Below, piece after piece: positions 25,394 through 35,725 of a stretch of 64,000 nt of DNA. Each line of letters begins with the position of its first letter. The stretch's first letter is position 1. The notes under the pieces are model-generated. The model had not been told where the DNA came from, made no database searches, and worked only from the letters and a program-made list of their open reading frames with translations. This DNA comes from Paenibacillus sp. 1781tsa1 (GTDB taxonomy: Bacteria > Bacillota > Bacilli > Paenibacillales > Paenibacillaceae). Both the position numbers and the translations under genes were made by a program. The DNA is taken from the NCBI RefSeq assembly GCF_024159265.1, contig NZ_JAMYWY010000001.1, positions 6,448,001-6,512,000 on the forward strand, given 5' to 3'.

Positions 25394-25592
25394 GTCCTGA
25401 CACTCCTCATCCAATAATATATGGATAGAATCTATCTAATCTACAGATAGGACACTACCCATTTTTATTATACTAGAGGAAATATACACCATACCATAAC
25501 AAAAACCCTCACCCAAGTAGAATGAAGGTTGAACTTGTGAACGACAACAGCCCCAAGCCTATTAAATACATATATGATCTAGTCCATTCTTA

Positions 25593-26882
25593 TCAATTTC
25601 CACCCAGAATTGCGTTTGCCCGCTCACGGAAAATTTTCGCCGCCTTCTCAGGTGTAATTTTGCCAAACAACAGCAGATCATACAACTCCCGCAGCACCGC
25701 AGTGACCTCGGGTGCACCTACAGGATCAGGCGGGTCCATCTGGCTGCTGTGATCGGCAACCCAATCAATATAATCAAACACCTGCGCCAGCTCCGGTTCA
25801 ACCACCAGCTTCATCCGCTCTTTGACACGGGATGAGACAGGCACACCCCGCTCTCCTTTCAGCAACAGATTGGCATCCAAATCATTTACGAAGAAGCTGA
25901 TGAACTTGGCCGCTTCCTCCTTATTCCTGGAATTGCCCGCGATGGAGAAAAACATGCCTGGCTTCAAAAACAACCCATCCTGGCTGTTTGGCCCAGGCAT
26001 CGGGGATATCGTTAAGGGTTTGCCATAACGCTGAGTGGTGCTGATAAATTGGTTGGAATACCCCCAGCTAAACAAAGCCTCTCCCAGATAAAACGGGTCG
26101 TTGTCGGGTTGGCCAATGTCGGATGTCCAGATATCCGGTGCAAAAATAAGTTTCTTCTCCGCGAGCTGCTGCATCCTGCCAAAGTAATCAATAAACAATC
26201 CATCATCCTCATAACCCAACCTCTTGCCATCCACGGCGTATAGCTTGGAACCATACTGTCTCAAGTAATACGCAAAAAACTGTTCCGGCGTGAAATAAGT
26301 TCCCAGATAAATGCCTTTCCCCAGCAATTGCTCGCCCATACGGTCAAAATCCGCCCATGTCCACGTATCCGTCGGCAATTCAATATCATTGGCCTTCAAC
26401 ACTTCCGGATCATAGATACTGAGCATGGCGTTAACCCCCAAACTGAGACCATAGGTTTTGCCATTCAGGCTACCACTCTCCAGCTGTTCCTTCTCAATAT
26501 CTGTCGTGTCAATCAGTCCGTTCTGCATGTACGGCGTCATATCCTCCAACAGTTGCAACGAGCTGTACTGGGACAGATAGGAGATGTCCATCTGGATAAT
26601 ATCGGGCAACGCATTGCCTGCTGCATGTGGGGCAAGTTTTCTCCAGTACTCGTTGAAGCTGCTATATTCGTATTCAATGTTTACATGTGGGTTCAACTTC
26701 TCATACAGATCGATAACGGCGATTGTTGCATTGTTGCGAAACTCCCCACCCCACCAAGCGATTCGCAGCGTTATCGGCTCTTCGTCAACGATCATGCCTG
26801 GCCTTTGATCCAGTTGGCTCACGCAGCCAGGAAGAGTCAGCAGAAGACAGATCATGCCTATGGATCGCAATAATCTTCTCAT
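25593..26882 (-). CDS. Sugar ABC transporter substrate-binding lipoprotein
   Basis: The 429-residue protein is of the SBP_bac_1 (cluster B, MalE/YesO-like) family. The signal peptide ends in a lipobox LPGC with C20. The binding-protein core includes RIAWWGGEFRNNATIAVIDLYEKLNP, ALPDIIQMDISYLSQYSSLQ, PTDTWTWADFDRMG and KFISFFVNDLDANLLLKGERGVPVSS, typical of oligosaccharide binders. Its ATG overlaps the sensor-kinase stop by four bases, so the two are translationally coupled. The protein may therefore act as a ligand-presenting partner of the kinase and not only in uptake. Confidence 0.9.
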   Translation of the reverse strand: MRRLLRSIGMICLLLTLPGCVSQLDQRPGMIVDEEPITLRIAWWGGEFRNNATIAVIDLYEKLNPHVNIEYEYSSFNEYWRKLAPHAAGNALPDIIQMDISYLSQYSSLQLLEDMTPYMQNGLIDTTDIEKEQLESGSLNGKTYGLSLGVNAMLSIYDPEVLKANDIELPTDTWTWADFDRMGEQLLGKGIYLGTYFTPEQFFAYYLRQYGSKLYAVDGKRLGYEDDGLFIDYFGRMQQLAEKKLIFAPDIWTSDIGQPDNDPFYLGEALFSWGYSNQFISTTQRYGKPLTISPMPGPNSQDGLFLKPGMFFSIAGNSRNKEEAAKFISFFVNDLDANLLLKGERGVPVSSRVKERMKLVVEPELAQVFDYIDWVADHSSQMDPPDPVGAPEVTAVLRELYDLLLFGKITPEKAAKIFRERANAILGGN

Positions 26883-28636
26883 GGCCTATCCTCCTTACCT
26901 GGTGATGGGGGTGGCAGCAGCACCGTTACTCTCGTTCCAAGCCCCGGCCTGCTCTCCAGCAGAACATCATATTCTTCGCCAAAAGCCAGACGTACCCGCT
27001 CCCTGATATTCAGCAAACCAATACCTGTTCCTCTGGTCTTCACTTCACCATGCAGCACTTGTTCCACATATTCGGGTTCCATACCGGGACCGTGATCCTC
27101 CACGATCAGGGCCAGCTTGCCACCTGAAATCTCGGCATACACTCGAATCAGACATGATCCAACCTGTGGTTCCAATCCGTATTGAATGGCATTCTCCAGT
27201 AATGGCTGTAGGGTTAACTTGGGAATGGCACATTCCAGATAAGGAGCGGGCACATCCAAGCGAAAATCCAGCCGCTGCCGGAAACGGTAGGTCTGAATGG
27301 TGATGTAATGGCTGACGATCTCCAGCTCTTCGGCAAGGGTAATGATATTTTGCCTGAAGCTGATGGAGGAGCGCAGTAAATACCCGAGTGACAGCACCAT
27401 ACTGGAGATTTGCTCCTGCCTGTTCTTTTTGGCGAGCCAATGGATTGAATCCAGCGCATTATACAGAAAGTGTGGATTGATCTGCGCCTGAAGCGCCTTA
27501 AACTCCGTTTCTTTAATGACCAGCTGGCTTGCATAATTTTCTTTGATCAATGTATTGATATGTGTAATCATCATTCGATACGTACGCTGTAATAACCCCA
27601 GTTCATCCATGTGCTGGTGTGTTGGAATGGACAGATTGGCATCCATATTCTCCAGATCCCCATACTGAACCTCCTTCATCTGACTGATGAGCTGCCTGAT
27701 CGGCCTTGTCAGACTGCGTGCGAACACCATACCAAGCGCGAGGACAACCAGAATGGCGATAAGATATACGACAATCAGACTATTTTTCAACCATATGATA
27801 CGTTCAAAAATCTCATCATAAGAGGCCATATTATAATAAACCCAGCCGGTATAGGCGGATTTTTTCTGGGAAAGGAATATCTCCCTCCCATCCAGATTTT
27901 TGACCTCATATCCTCCACTGCCTGGAAGTGGATTGAGCCCCGCGGACACCGCTTCTGGAAGCTGACGATAAGGATAGACCACCTCACTGCCTGCTTTTAA
28001 AATAATGTCACTGTCCCGGCTATCCATGCCCGTATACTCCTCAACGAGCCGCTCAATATTAATACGCAGAAACAGTATGCCTACCGGTTCCAGGGTCATC
28101 GGTTCGTAGGCCCGCACCTGACGCACCATAACCAGCATCGGGTCATCGTCATCCGGGTACAGCCAGCGTACCGCACCATTAGCCTGCTCCGCCGCCTCAA
28201 TCATCCGATCATATTTTTCAGGGGATACGGTTAGTGTTTCGCCATATTTATTCACTCTTCCCCTGGAATCAATCAGATGAACGGACTGCACATATCGTGC
28301 AGCCCCACTAATATGCTCCCATAGCCGATCTGTGATCTTCTTCCGTTCAATAAAGCTTGAATACGCGCTATCATCATCCAGCAAAGACTTCAAGGCCCTC
28401 TGAATCTGTGTATCAGAGATCACGTTCAGTGATAACGCTTCCAACTTTTGGAGTTCAACATCCACTGTAGACGAGGAAAGGTTCAGAAGACGAGACGACT
28501 TATCAAAAAGCTGTTTGTCATACACCGAATACGTATAGTACAAGGAACCAAACGCCAGGATGATGATAAACGCCATCATGACCATGATCATCAGAAACAT
28601 TTTCATTTTGATGCTGAGTTTGCGGTAGGCTGTCAT
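26879..28636 (-). CDS. Sensor histidine kinase, YesM-like
   Basis: This is a 585-residue membrane kinase. TM1 is at about 12-34, followed by an extracellular sensor domain of some 250 residues, TM2 (SLIVVYLIAILVVLALGMVF), a HAMP segment (SLTRPIRQLISQM) and a His_kinase domain (QINPHFLYNALDSIHWLAKK) with phospho-acceptor H389. A C-terminal HATPase_c has ENAIQYGLEP and VEDHGPGM motifs. An ATG at 28636 with GGAG is preferred over a GTG eight codons upstream. It partners with the AraC-type response regulator at 32493-34040 to control the sugar ABC genes between them. Confidence 0.93.
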   Translation of the reverse strand: MTAYRKLSIKMKMFLMIMVMMAFIIILAFGSLYYTYSVYDKQLFDKSSRLLNLSSSTVDVELQKLEALSLNVISDTQIQRALKSLLDDDSAYSSFIERKKITDRLWEHISGAARYVQSVHLIDSRGRVNKYGETLTVSPEKYDRMIEAAEQANGAVRWLYPDDDDPMLVMVRQVRAYEPMTLEPVGILFLRINIERLVEEYTGMDSRDSDIILKAGSEVVYPYRQLPEAVSAGLNPLPGSGGYEVKNLDGREIFLSQKKSAYTGWVYYNMASYDEIFERIIWLKNSLIVVYLIAILVVLALGMVFARSLTRPIRQLISQMKEVQYGDLENMDANLSIPTHQHMDELGLLQRTYRMMITHINTLIKENYASQLVIKETEFKALQAQINPHFLYNALDSIHWLAKKNRQEQISSMVLSLGYLLRSSISFRQNIITLAEELEIVSHYITIQTYRFRQRLDFRLDVPAPYLECAIPKLTLQPLLENAIQYGLEPQVGSCLIRVYAEISGGKLALIVEDHGPGMEPEYVEQVLHGEVKTRGTGIGLLNIRERVRLAFGEEYDVLLESRPGLGTRVTVLLPPPSPGKEDRP

Positions 28637-28728
28637 GACCAAAGCGCTCCTTTGAACCACGTGATACTACTAGGTATATCACATACAGGAAGGTTTTCCC
28701 AAAGTTTTAGCGCTCGATGTCTCACGGT

Positions 28729-30378
28729 TTATTTGGACTGATATCGGTCATAAGCCGCCTGATGAACCTCAATCGCCCGCTCAATGTCCATGCTCTTGAT
28801 GGTGTCGGTCATCTTGTCAAATTCAGTGATTGGTTTCTGTCCGCTAATGATGGCTGTCATCGTCTCATTCAAATACGTATTCACCTGGCTCATGATGGAC
28901 GTACTTGTGGTTACCTCTTCTGTAGACAAGCGAATTGGAGGGAGTGTTAAGGCCGAGCTTGCTTTCATCCATTCCGCATTCGCTGCACGCTGTCCGTCGT
29001 CAAATAATAAGGCATCCAGGTAACGGCTATCCTGATTGATTGGACCGTCCATAATGGACAAGGCATAGGAAGCCAATGCCTGATCATACGTCAGACCGTT
29101 TGCATTATCAATGATGGTATCTGTGAATTTCACACCTTCTCCGTCCCGAACATAACTGTCATTCTCGATACCAAAGTTGAACAGATCACTACCCTCTTCG
29201 CTATAGTTGTAGTCCATCCATTGCACAATATATTTCAATTTATCTTCGTCTGCAGAAGCCGTAATAGCCTCACCATAACTTAGGACCTTATTCTCCAGAT
29301 TAAAGGTAGCATACGAAGTTCCATCCGCAGATACGGGCCACGGTACACCGGTTAGGTTAAAGTTCGGATCGGTATCTCTCATCAGATTGAAGTATTTCCC
29401 CATACCACTGAATACACCGCCCTGATATGCGCCTGCCAGATTGCTGGTGACCTTATAGTCGAACGCTTTGCCGTCATTGGTCATGATCTCGGGATCAATC
29501 AGCCCTTCCTTGTACCACTTGGCCATGGTCTCCAGAAAATCACGGTAACCCGGCTGAATTGGTCCAAACTCCACCTTGTCTCCATTCAACTGGAAGCCAC
29601 CAATGACACCAAAGGCCGCCGCAAAATCATGGAGCTTGGTTAGGTTGCCCGGTCCCCAGTTGCCGGTGAATGGCAGCTCATCTGGCTTGCCATTGCCGTT
29701 AGGGTCCTGTTCCTTGAATGCCTTGAGTACCGTATACCACTCATCGATGTTGGTAGGTACCTTGAGATTCAGTTGATCGAGCCAATCCTGGCGCATAATC
29801 AAACCGGAAGTGGCATTCAGTTTCAATGCATCCAGCTTCAGCAGCGGAAACATATAGATCGTTCCATCGTCGAGTGCAATCTGCTTCTTCACATCCGGAT
29901 CGGATTCAATGATCCGCTTCAAGTTCGGTGCATAACTGTCGATCAATTCATTTAATCGGATGATCCGGCCGTCCTTGATCATTTTTTCCGGTCCGCCAAC
30001 CGCATCGGCCCAGTTATAATAAATAACGTCCGGCAGCTCCTTTGTGGAGATCAACAGATTGAATTGGTCACGCTGTTGTCCAAGCGGAGGATGTGTGAAC
30101 TTCACTTGGATACCCGTCAACTTCTCCTTCTCCTTGTAAGCGGCCATATCGCCAAAATTGTTCAAGGAAGCTGTCAGTTTGGCGTCATTGGCGCGCCAGT
30201 AGTCAATGGTAAATGGCTCACTTGTAATTGGTAGCGGTATCTCCGTCAACGCCTGAACTGCAGGTTCTGTTCCTTCTGCCGGCTCTGCGTTACCTGGTTC
30301 ATTATCCCCCGTACAGCCCGCCAGCAAAGACATGGTAAGTAGCGATGACAACAGGATGGACCCCATTCTTTTTTTCAC
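28729..30378 (-). CDS. Sugar ABC transporter substrate-binding lipoprotein, LplA-like
   Basis: The 549-residue protein belongs to the large LplA/YtcQ class that binds complex plant or host glycans. The GTG at 30378 has GGAGG at ideal spacing; an ATG eight codons upstream lacks one. The lipobox is LLAGC with C22. Family features include DGTIYMFPLL, FKEQDPNGNGKPDELPFTGN and WYKEGLIDPEIMTNDGKAF. It follows the two permease genes directly, completing an importer that would borrow a shared MsmX-type ATPase, as none is encoded here. Confidence 0.92.
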   Translation of the reverse strand: MKKRMGSILLSSLLTMSLLAGCTGDNEPGNAEPAEGTEPAVQALTEIPLPITSEPFTIDYWRANDAKLTASLNNFGDMAAYKEKEKLTGIQVKFTHPPLGQQRDQFNLLISTKELPDVIYYNWADAVGGPEKMIKDGRIIRLNELIDSYAPNLKRIIESDPDVKKQIALDDGTIYMFPLLKLDALKLNATSGLIMRQDWLDQLNLKVPTNIDEWYTVLKAFKEQDPNGNGKPDELPFTGNWGPGNLTKLHDFAAAFGVIGGFQLNGDKVEFGPIQPGYRDFLETMAKWYKEGLIDPEIMTNDGKAFDYKVTSNLAGAYQGGVFSGMGKYFNLMRDTDPNFNLTGVPWPVSADGTSYATFNLENKVLSYGEAITASADEDKLKYIVQWMDYNYSEEGSDLFNFGIENDSYVRDGEGVKFTDTIIDNANGLTYDQALASYALSIMDGPINQDSRYLDALLFDDGQRAANAEWMKASSALTLPPIRLSTEEVTTSTSIMSQVNTYLNETMTAIISGQKPITEFDKMTDTIKSMDIERAIEVHQAAYDRYQSK

Positions 30379-30405
30379 GTAATTCGCCTCCATAGGATAC
30401 ATTTT

Positions 30406-31275
30406 TTATTGTTTCACAGCACCGATTAGAGCGCCCTGAACAAAATAACGTTGGATGAATGGATATACCAGCATAATCGGCAGCGTGGAGATAATAATGG
30501 TCGCATATTTGATGTTCTCCCCAATGGCAAAGCCGGTATCGGCGCCAGCACCCATGGCCTCCGTACTGCTGCTGATCAGAATATCACGCATAATAATCTG
30601 AATCGGATATAACTCTTGACTGCGTAGATAGAGCATTGGCCCGACATAATCATTCCAATGGTCAACCGCATAATACAGCATCATGACCGCCAGGATTGGC
30701 TTTGACAAAGGCAGTACGATTCGGAACAAAATCAGAAAGTCATTGGCGCCATCAAGCTTCGCCGATTCGATCAGACTGATCGGAATGCCTTCAAAGTTTG
30801 TTTTCATAATGAGGAAATAAAATGTGCTGATGGCACCCGGAATAATAAGCGCAAAACGGGTATCCACCATCCCGAGATTTTGAATCAGCAGAAAAGTCGG
30901 GATCATGCCCCCGCCGAAAAACATCGTGAACGTAATCAACTTCATCAACGTTTTTCTGCCCATCAGATCACTGCGTGATAACCCATATGCTGCCAGCGAA
31001 GTCATGAGCAGATTGATGGCTGTACCCACCACAACATAGAACAAGGTGTTCATATATCCCGTATAGATGCGAGTATCCTGAAATACCGACTTGTACGCTC
31101 CCAGCTGGAACCCTTCAGGAATGAGCATCAGTGACCGGGAACGCAGCATCTGATCCGGATCGCTGATGGAAGAATTGAACACGTACAGCATCGGGTAAAA
31201 GCATAAAATCATGATGACCAAGAGCAGCAGGGTATTAAATACATCAAAAACTCGTTCCCCTATAGACTGTTTCAT
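30406..31275 (-). CDS. Sugar ABC permease, LplC/YtcP-like
   Basis: The 289-residue protein has six membrane spans. It carries the binding-protein-dependent transport motif EAAx3Gx9IxLP in the form ESAKLDGANDFLILFRIVLPLSKP (about 185-208). The C-terminal FVQGALIGAVKQ is typical of the LplC type. An ATG at 31275 follows GGAAGGTGA. It lies downstream of the companion permease with almost no gap (15 bases). Confidence 0.93.
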   Translation of the reverse strand: MKQSIGERVFDVFNTLLLLVIMILCFYPMLYVFNSSISDPDQMLRSRSLMLIPEGFQLGAYKSVFQDTRIYTGYMNTLFYVVVGTAINLLMTSLAAYGLSRSDLMGRKTLMKLITFTMFFGGGMIPTFLLIQNLGMVDTRFALIIPGAISTFYFLIMKTNFEGIPISLIESAKLDGANDFLILFRIVLPLSKPILAVMMLYYAVDHWNDYVGPMLYLRSQELYPIQIIMRDILISSSTEAMGAGADTGFAIGENIKYATIIISTLPIMLVYPFIQRYFVQGALIGAVKQ

Positions 31276-31290
31276 CGCTTCACCTTCCAA

Positions 31291-32256
31291 TTACCAGAGA
31301 CTGGTTGAGTTAAGCTTTCTGCTGATTGCATTCGCAATAATGAGCAGCGCGAAATTAATGACGCCGTTAAATAGTCCGATGGCGGTTGAATACGTATAGT
31401 TCCCCTCCAAAATACCGGAACGATAAACAAAGGTGGATATGACATCCGATGTCTCATAGGTCGGTGCCGTTTGCATCAGTAATATTTTCTGAAAATCCGC
31501 GTTCATGACCGCCCCCATACGCAGAATTAACATGATCACAATTGTGGGCATGATGCCCGGCAGTGTAATATGTAACAGCTGTCTCCAGCGGCCTGCGCCG
31601 TCAATTTTGGAAGCTTCATACAACTGAGGATCAATACCACTTAGTGCTGCCAAAAAGATAATCGAGGCCCAGCCTGCGCCCTGCCATATGTTGGACAGGA
31701 TGTACATCGGACGGAACATATCTTTTTCCGCCAAAAACATAATTGGCTGCAGATCAAAAAAGTCACGAATGACGTTAAATAACCCACCGTCCAGAGATGA
31801 GAACGTTTTCAACATTCCAACCACGACGACAACCGAAATAAAATGCGGCATATAACTGATGGTCTGTACTGCACCTCTGAACCACTTCTTCCGGACTTCA
31901 TTCAGCAACAGTGCTAGTAGAATCGGAGCCGGGAAACCAAACACAATACTGTAAAAACTCAAAATCAGTGTGTTCTTAATCAGTCGCCAGAAATAATAAC
32001 TTTCAAAAAACATGGTGAAGTTATCAAATCCGACCCATTCGCCTGCCAAGATTCCTTTGATCGGGTTGTAGGATTCCTGAAATGCCATCAGTAGCCCGTA
32101 CATTGGCCCATAGCTGAAAATCAGATAGTAGGCTACCACAGGAACGAGCATCAGATAAACGTATCTGTTGCGGACAAGTTCCTTTTTCACCGAACTCCAT
32201 TTGCTAGCTGGCTTCAAACGCCCAGGTTCAATCCCCCGGCTTCGATTCAGCTCCAT
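31291..32256 (-). CDS. Sugar ABC permease, LplB/YteP-like
   Basis: This is a 321-residue polytopic protein and the first gene of the importer set. The EAA motif reads EASKIDGAGRWRQLLHITLP. It has the LplB-type beginnings VRNRYVYLMLVPVVAYYLIF and YNPIKGILAGEWVGF and the C-terminal NFALLIIANAISRKL. An ATG at 32256 with GGAGG seven bases away is preferred to a GTG five codons earlier. A promoter should lie in 32257-32388, since a terminator separates it from the response-regulator gene upstream. Confidence 0.93.
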   Translation of the reverse strand: MELNRSRGIEPGRLKPASKWSSVKKELVRNRYVYLMLVPVVAYYLIFSYGPMYGLLMAFQESYNPIKGILAGEWVGFDNFTMFFESYYFWRLIKNTLILSFYSIVFGFPAPILLALLLNEVRKKWFRGAVQTISYMPHFISVVVVVGMLKTFSSLDGGLFNVIRDFFDLQPIMFLAEKDMFRPMYILSNIWQGAGWASIIFLAALSGIDPQLYEASKIDGAGRWRQLLHITLPGIMPTIVIMLILRMGAVMNADFQKILLMQTAPTYETSDVISTFVYRSGILEGNYTYSTAIGLFNGVINFALLIIANAISRKLNSTSLW

Positions 32257-32388
32257 CCACTCAACCTCCACTCTCGATGTTCATTCATTCACATGACACT
32301 TCTAATGATAGAATCGAGCGCCTTTTCTTCCCATGCTCATTTCCGTTAAAAGCATGTTCAAAACCGAGTTCCGTCCGACAAAAAAAGA

Positions 32389-32416
32389 CCCTGCTGCCGT
32401 TGAATGGCACACAGGG
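32389..32416 (-). terminator. Rho-independent terminator of the response-regulator gene
   Basis: On the minus strand CCCTGTGTGCCAT pairs with GGCAGCAGGG and is followed by TCTTTTTTT. It separates the regulator transcript from the permease operon. Confidence 0.85.
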
Positions 32417-32492
32417 CCTGATCATAAATCAGATGTGAGTCGGATGTGGATCGGATATAAAGGAAGCTATGTAGAAGCGACAGCAGCGCTGT

Positions 32493-34040
32493 CTAGGGTA
32501 CTTTTTTATACTCGGAAGGGGAGAAGCCCGTATATTTCTTGAACATTTTGCTGAAATACGGCCAGTTGGCACCAAACCCCGTCTGCTCGGCAAGCGAGGA
32601 TACCGTGCAGTTCCCGTCCTGCTCCAGAAGCTCCAACGCTTTGCGAATGCGGTAGCTTAACACATAGTTCGTAAATTTCTCACCAGTTTCTTTCTTGAAC
32701 ATTTTGCCAATGTAGTCTGGATTCATGTATATTTCCCCAGCGATGGACTGGAGTGTCAATGTCTCGTCCTGGTAGCGCTTCTCTACCAGCTGTTTCACAC
32801 TACCTACCATCTGCGATTGTCTCGAGCGATGTTGTTCGTAGCGGCGCAGCGTGATTTCCTTGGCAACGGCAAGCAGAAACTGTTGAAAAGAATGCAGGGT
32901 GCTGGATTCAATCATGCCTGGCAACTGGTCCATATACCTTTTCATCTCGGCAGAGCCGCTGAGTCGAATCATCTCCATAAACATCTGAATAAGATAGGAC
33001 TTTGTTTGGGATATATCGTATCGCAAGCTGGCAAGCATCTGAAACATCCGGTTCAGCTCTGATCCGACTTCCTGCCAGTGTCCCGCCTTGATTGCAGTAA
33101 CCATCCGCTCCGGATCGTATTCGAACTCAGGAAGAATGCGCTCTCCGGGAGAGTAAATATCCCGCTCCATAATGAGACTGCCCTCACCGAGGTAAAAGCG
33201 GTAATTGAGATAAACTAGCGTCTGCATGTACAAATGGCGTGCCTGCGAAAGATCTCCTGGCTCGCTCAGGGCAATCGTGAGATCGTCATGATAATATCGG
33301 ATAAATGTGGCGCGAATCTCATCGATATTATGGAACAACTGCGTTTCAGACAACTTGTCCTCCATAATTAGTAGCACATGCCTTCCAACCGTGGCACTTA
33401 AGATGGGATTGTGAAAAATATCCTCGGCAATGTTCTTCACCGCAAACAAGTGCAAATACTCATGATCCCCCTCGATCTCTACCAGCAGCAACCGCACACG
33501 TTGATCCTGAAACTGTACATCGAATAATTCCTCGAAATACTTCCATTCCTTGACCCCATAGGTTCTGTTGGTCACCAATTCTTTCAGAAAATATTCCTTG
33601 GCATGTGGCAGTACACGCTCCAGATTATATTGGATTGACTGCACAAAACGCTCCTGATCGGTCAACTCTCGCTTCTCACTGACCAATTCACTAATAGCCT
33701 GTACAAGATGCTCTTCACTGCAGGGCTTGAGCAAGTAGTGCTTCACCCCATACTGCATGGCGGTCTTCGCATATTCAAACTCCGTAAAACCCGTGAGCAT
33801 GATGAATGAGATATGCTGATACTTCTCTGCCACAGCTTCAACCAGCTGTAATCCATCCATTCCCGGCATGCGGATGTCCGAGATGATGATATCCGGGCGT
33901 TGCTGCTCGATTGAAGCAAGCGCTTCCAATCCATTTTGAGCAATACCAATCAGTTCTGTTCCTAATCGGGACCAGTTCACCACACTGGAGATCCCGTCCG
34001 AAATCATAAATTCATCATCGACCAACAAAACCTTGTACAT
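32493..34040 (-). CDS. Response regulator, YesN-like, with AraC-type output
   Basis: The 515-residue protein has a receiver domain at residues 1-125 (VLLVDDE, phospho-acceptor D55 in ISDIRMPG, K105 region HYLLKPC). A long helical linker (about 130-410) follows. The C-terminal double HTH has LQSIAGEIYMNPDYIGKMFK and CTVSSLAEQTGFGANWPYFSKM. The ATG at 34040 with AGGAGG 9 bases upstream is chosen over one three codons earlier. Its natural partner is the YesM-like kinase at 26879, and the targets are probably the LplB/C/A-type genes directly downstream. Confidence 0.93.
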   Translation of the reverse strand: MYKVLLVDDEFMISDGISSVVNWSRLGTELIGIAQNGLEALASIEQQRPDIIISDIRMPGMDGLQLVEAVAEKYQHISFIMLTGFTEFEYAKTAMQYGVKHYLLKPCSEEHLVQAISELVSEKRELTDQERFVQSIQYNLERVLPHAKEYFLKELVTNRTYGVKEWKYFEELFDVQFQDQRVRLLLVEIEGDHEYLHLFAVKNIAEDIFHNPILSATVGRHVLLIMEDKLSETQLFHNIDEIRATFIRYYHDDLTIALSEPGDLSQARHLYMQTLVYLNYRFYLGEGSLIMERDIYSPGERILPEFEYDPERMVTAIKAGHWQEVGSELNRMFQMLASLRYDISQTKSYLIQMFMEMIRLSGSAEMKRYMDQLPGMIESSTLHSFQQFLLAVAKEITLRRYEQHRSRQSQMVGSVKQLVEKRYQDETLTLQSIAGEIYMNPDYIGKMFKKETGEKFTNYVLSYRIRKALELLEQDGNCTVSSLAEQTGFGANWPYFSKMFKKYTGFSPSEYKKVP

Positions 34041-34230
34041 CGTATGCATCCTCCTGCCTTTAACCAGTTCCATTCTATTATATGGGCATTATGCACAAAT
34101 AGAGGGGAGAACGATGATTGACATGGTTATGAAGCATAACAAGTCTGATTTCTGAACAATCCTGTCTCATCTCATCGAGAAAAATCATCCACTAGCCGGC
34201 TATTGGAGCTGGTCCCTTCAAAGACAAGAA

Positions 34231-34259
34231 AACCCTCACCCCGCTATAGGGTGAAGGTT
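34231..34259 (-). terminator. Rho-independent terminator of the MFS gene
   Basis: AACCCTCACCC pairs with GGGTGAAGGTT; TTTTCTTG follows on the minus strand. Confidence 0.8.
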
Positions 34260-34316
34260 AGCCTCGCTTCATTTTTAAAATAACCAGGGTGCAGAAGGCG
34301 TACTTACGTTACAACG

Positions 34317-35543
34317 TTACGTATCCATCCCATACTCCTTCACTTCACGATTACGGTTTAACACTGCGTGCAGTACAAAACCCAGTACCGCAAGCACCGC
34401 TGTGCCCGTTGCCAGCCACGCTACAGGAATAAGTCCTTGCTTATCATACATGACCCCCATCGCATAGGGCCCGATAACCCGTCCAACCGCACCGATTCCA
34501 CCCGATATCCCGATGTAAAAAGGAGCAGCCCTGCCCGCATGCTCCGAGATAAATGCAGGCGTTGCAGGGGAGATCAACATCTCCCCAAACGTGGCAAGTA
34601 CCATTGCAAGCACCATGCCTGGATAGCTGTACATGGTAATCATGACAATGTAGGCCATGCCGTAGAATACCGCACTCACGGTCATCTGGGCCGTAGAGGT
34701 ACGGGCCATGGTCCGTTTAACCCAGCTGGTGAAAGGTTGGCCCACAAAGATCAGCACCCCGTTCAGGGTCCAGAGCAGACCGTACATTCTTTTTTCCATA
34801 CCCTCAGAAATGATATACGGAGATACGCCGGTATTCCATATGGAATTGCCGAATAACAGGAACAACACGCCCAAGCTCATAAACAGATATAATCGGGTAT
34901 TGCCCAGCAATGCCCAGACGCCCGGCCCATCGGGAACAGTTTTGCGTTTCGTCAGATGTACTTCCCCCTGATCCGGTTCAACCCGCGACAGATAATACCA
35001 GAAGAACATCGCAAATCCGGCTGAAGTCACTCCGTTCAGTACAAAGCTGAGGTGATAGGAAAAGTCAGCCAGAAAACCACTCAGCGCCGTACCAATCGCC
35101 ACCCCGATATTGTTCGCCACATAGATAATATTGAATAATTCACCGCGTCGCTCCGCAAACCGGAAGCCGATAAAGGCCTGAATCGCTGGCAGCGACAATG
35201 AACTGAACAGACCAATCCAACCCATGGCACATATAAATATGACCCAATACGCACTAATCCAGGGCAGCGCAAACAAACCTAACGCATTAAGCGCCAGTGA
35301 ACCAATGATCAGCTTCTTCACGCCCACTCGATGGTACAATGAACCTCCAAGCAATTGTCCGAAGATACCACCCAGGGACTGAATGAGGATTACAAAACCC
35401 GCGTTAGCCATCGTCCGTCCTAGCTCATCAAACACATACATGGTGGTCAGCGGCCACATCAAGGCACTACCGGTTGCGTTAACCAGACTTGCCAGCAAAA
35501 AAATTCTCACTTCTTTTGGATAGTTATCCAGCCATCTCATCAT
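34317..35543 (-). CDS. MFS transporter (drug/metabolite efflux type)
   Basis: The 408-residue permease has 12 predicted spans. The loop between TM2 and TM3 has GGSLYHRVGVKKLIIGS (motif A variant), and the fifth-helix region reads RFAERRGELFNIIYVANNIGVAIG, which is common in multidrug-efflux-type MFS proteins such as YdhL/MdtH relatives. The substrate is unknown. It has its own terminator and no clear partner gene; the molybdoenzyme upstream ends at a separate terminator (35597). Confidence 0.85.
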   Translation of the reverse strand: MMRWLDNYPKEVRIFLLASLVNATGSALMWPLTTMYVFDELGRTMANAGFVILIQSLGGIFGQLLGGSLYHRVGVKKLIIGSLALNALGLFALPWISAYWVIFICAMGWIGLFSSLSLPAIQAFIGFRFAERRGELFNIIYVANNIGVAIGTALSGFLADFSYHLSFVLNGVTSAGFAMFFWYYLSRVEPDQGEVHLTKRKTVPDGPGVWALLGNTRLYLFMSLGVLFLLFGNSIWNTGVSPYIISEGMEKRMYGLLWTLNGVLIFVGQPFTSWVKRTMARTSTAQMTVSAVFYGMAYIVMITMYSYPGMVLAMVLATFGEMLISPATPAFISEHAGRAAPFYIGISGGIGAVGRVIGPYAMGVMYDKQGLIPVAWLATGTAVLAVLGFVLHAVLNRNREVKEYGMDT

Positions 35544-35596
35544 CTCTAGTGCATTCTCCTTAATACGCTACAAAACGTGGTCCCATACCAAAAAAA

Positions 35597-35632
35597 CCTT
35601 TGCCCTGACGGCATAACCAGCCAGAGCGAAGG
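35597..35632 (-). terminator. Rho-independent terminator of the molybdoenzyme gene
   Basis: On the minus strand CCTTCGCTCTGGC pairs with GCCGTCAGGGCAAAGG and is followed by TTTTTTTGG. It lies 94 bp past the stop. Confidence 0.8.
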
Positions 35633-35725
35633 CCTTTGGAAGTGTTACATGTATTGCTCTTTAGATCCTGCTCAAGTCCTATCCTTTGTTCATCTTACCT
35701 CAAAAAAATCGCGCTGCAAGCACAC

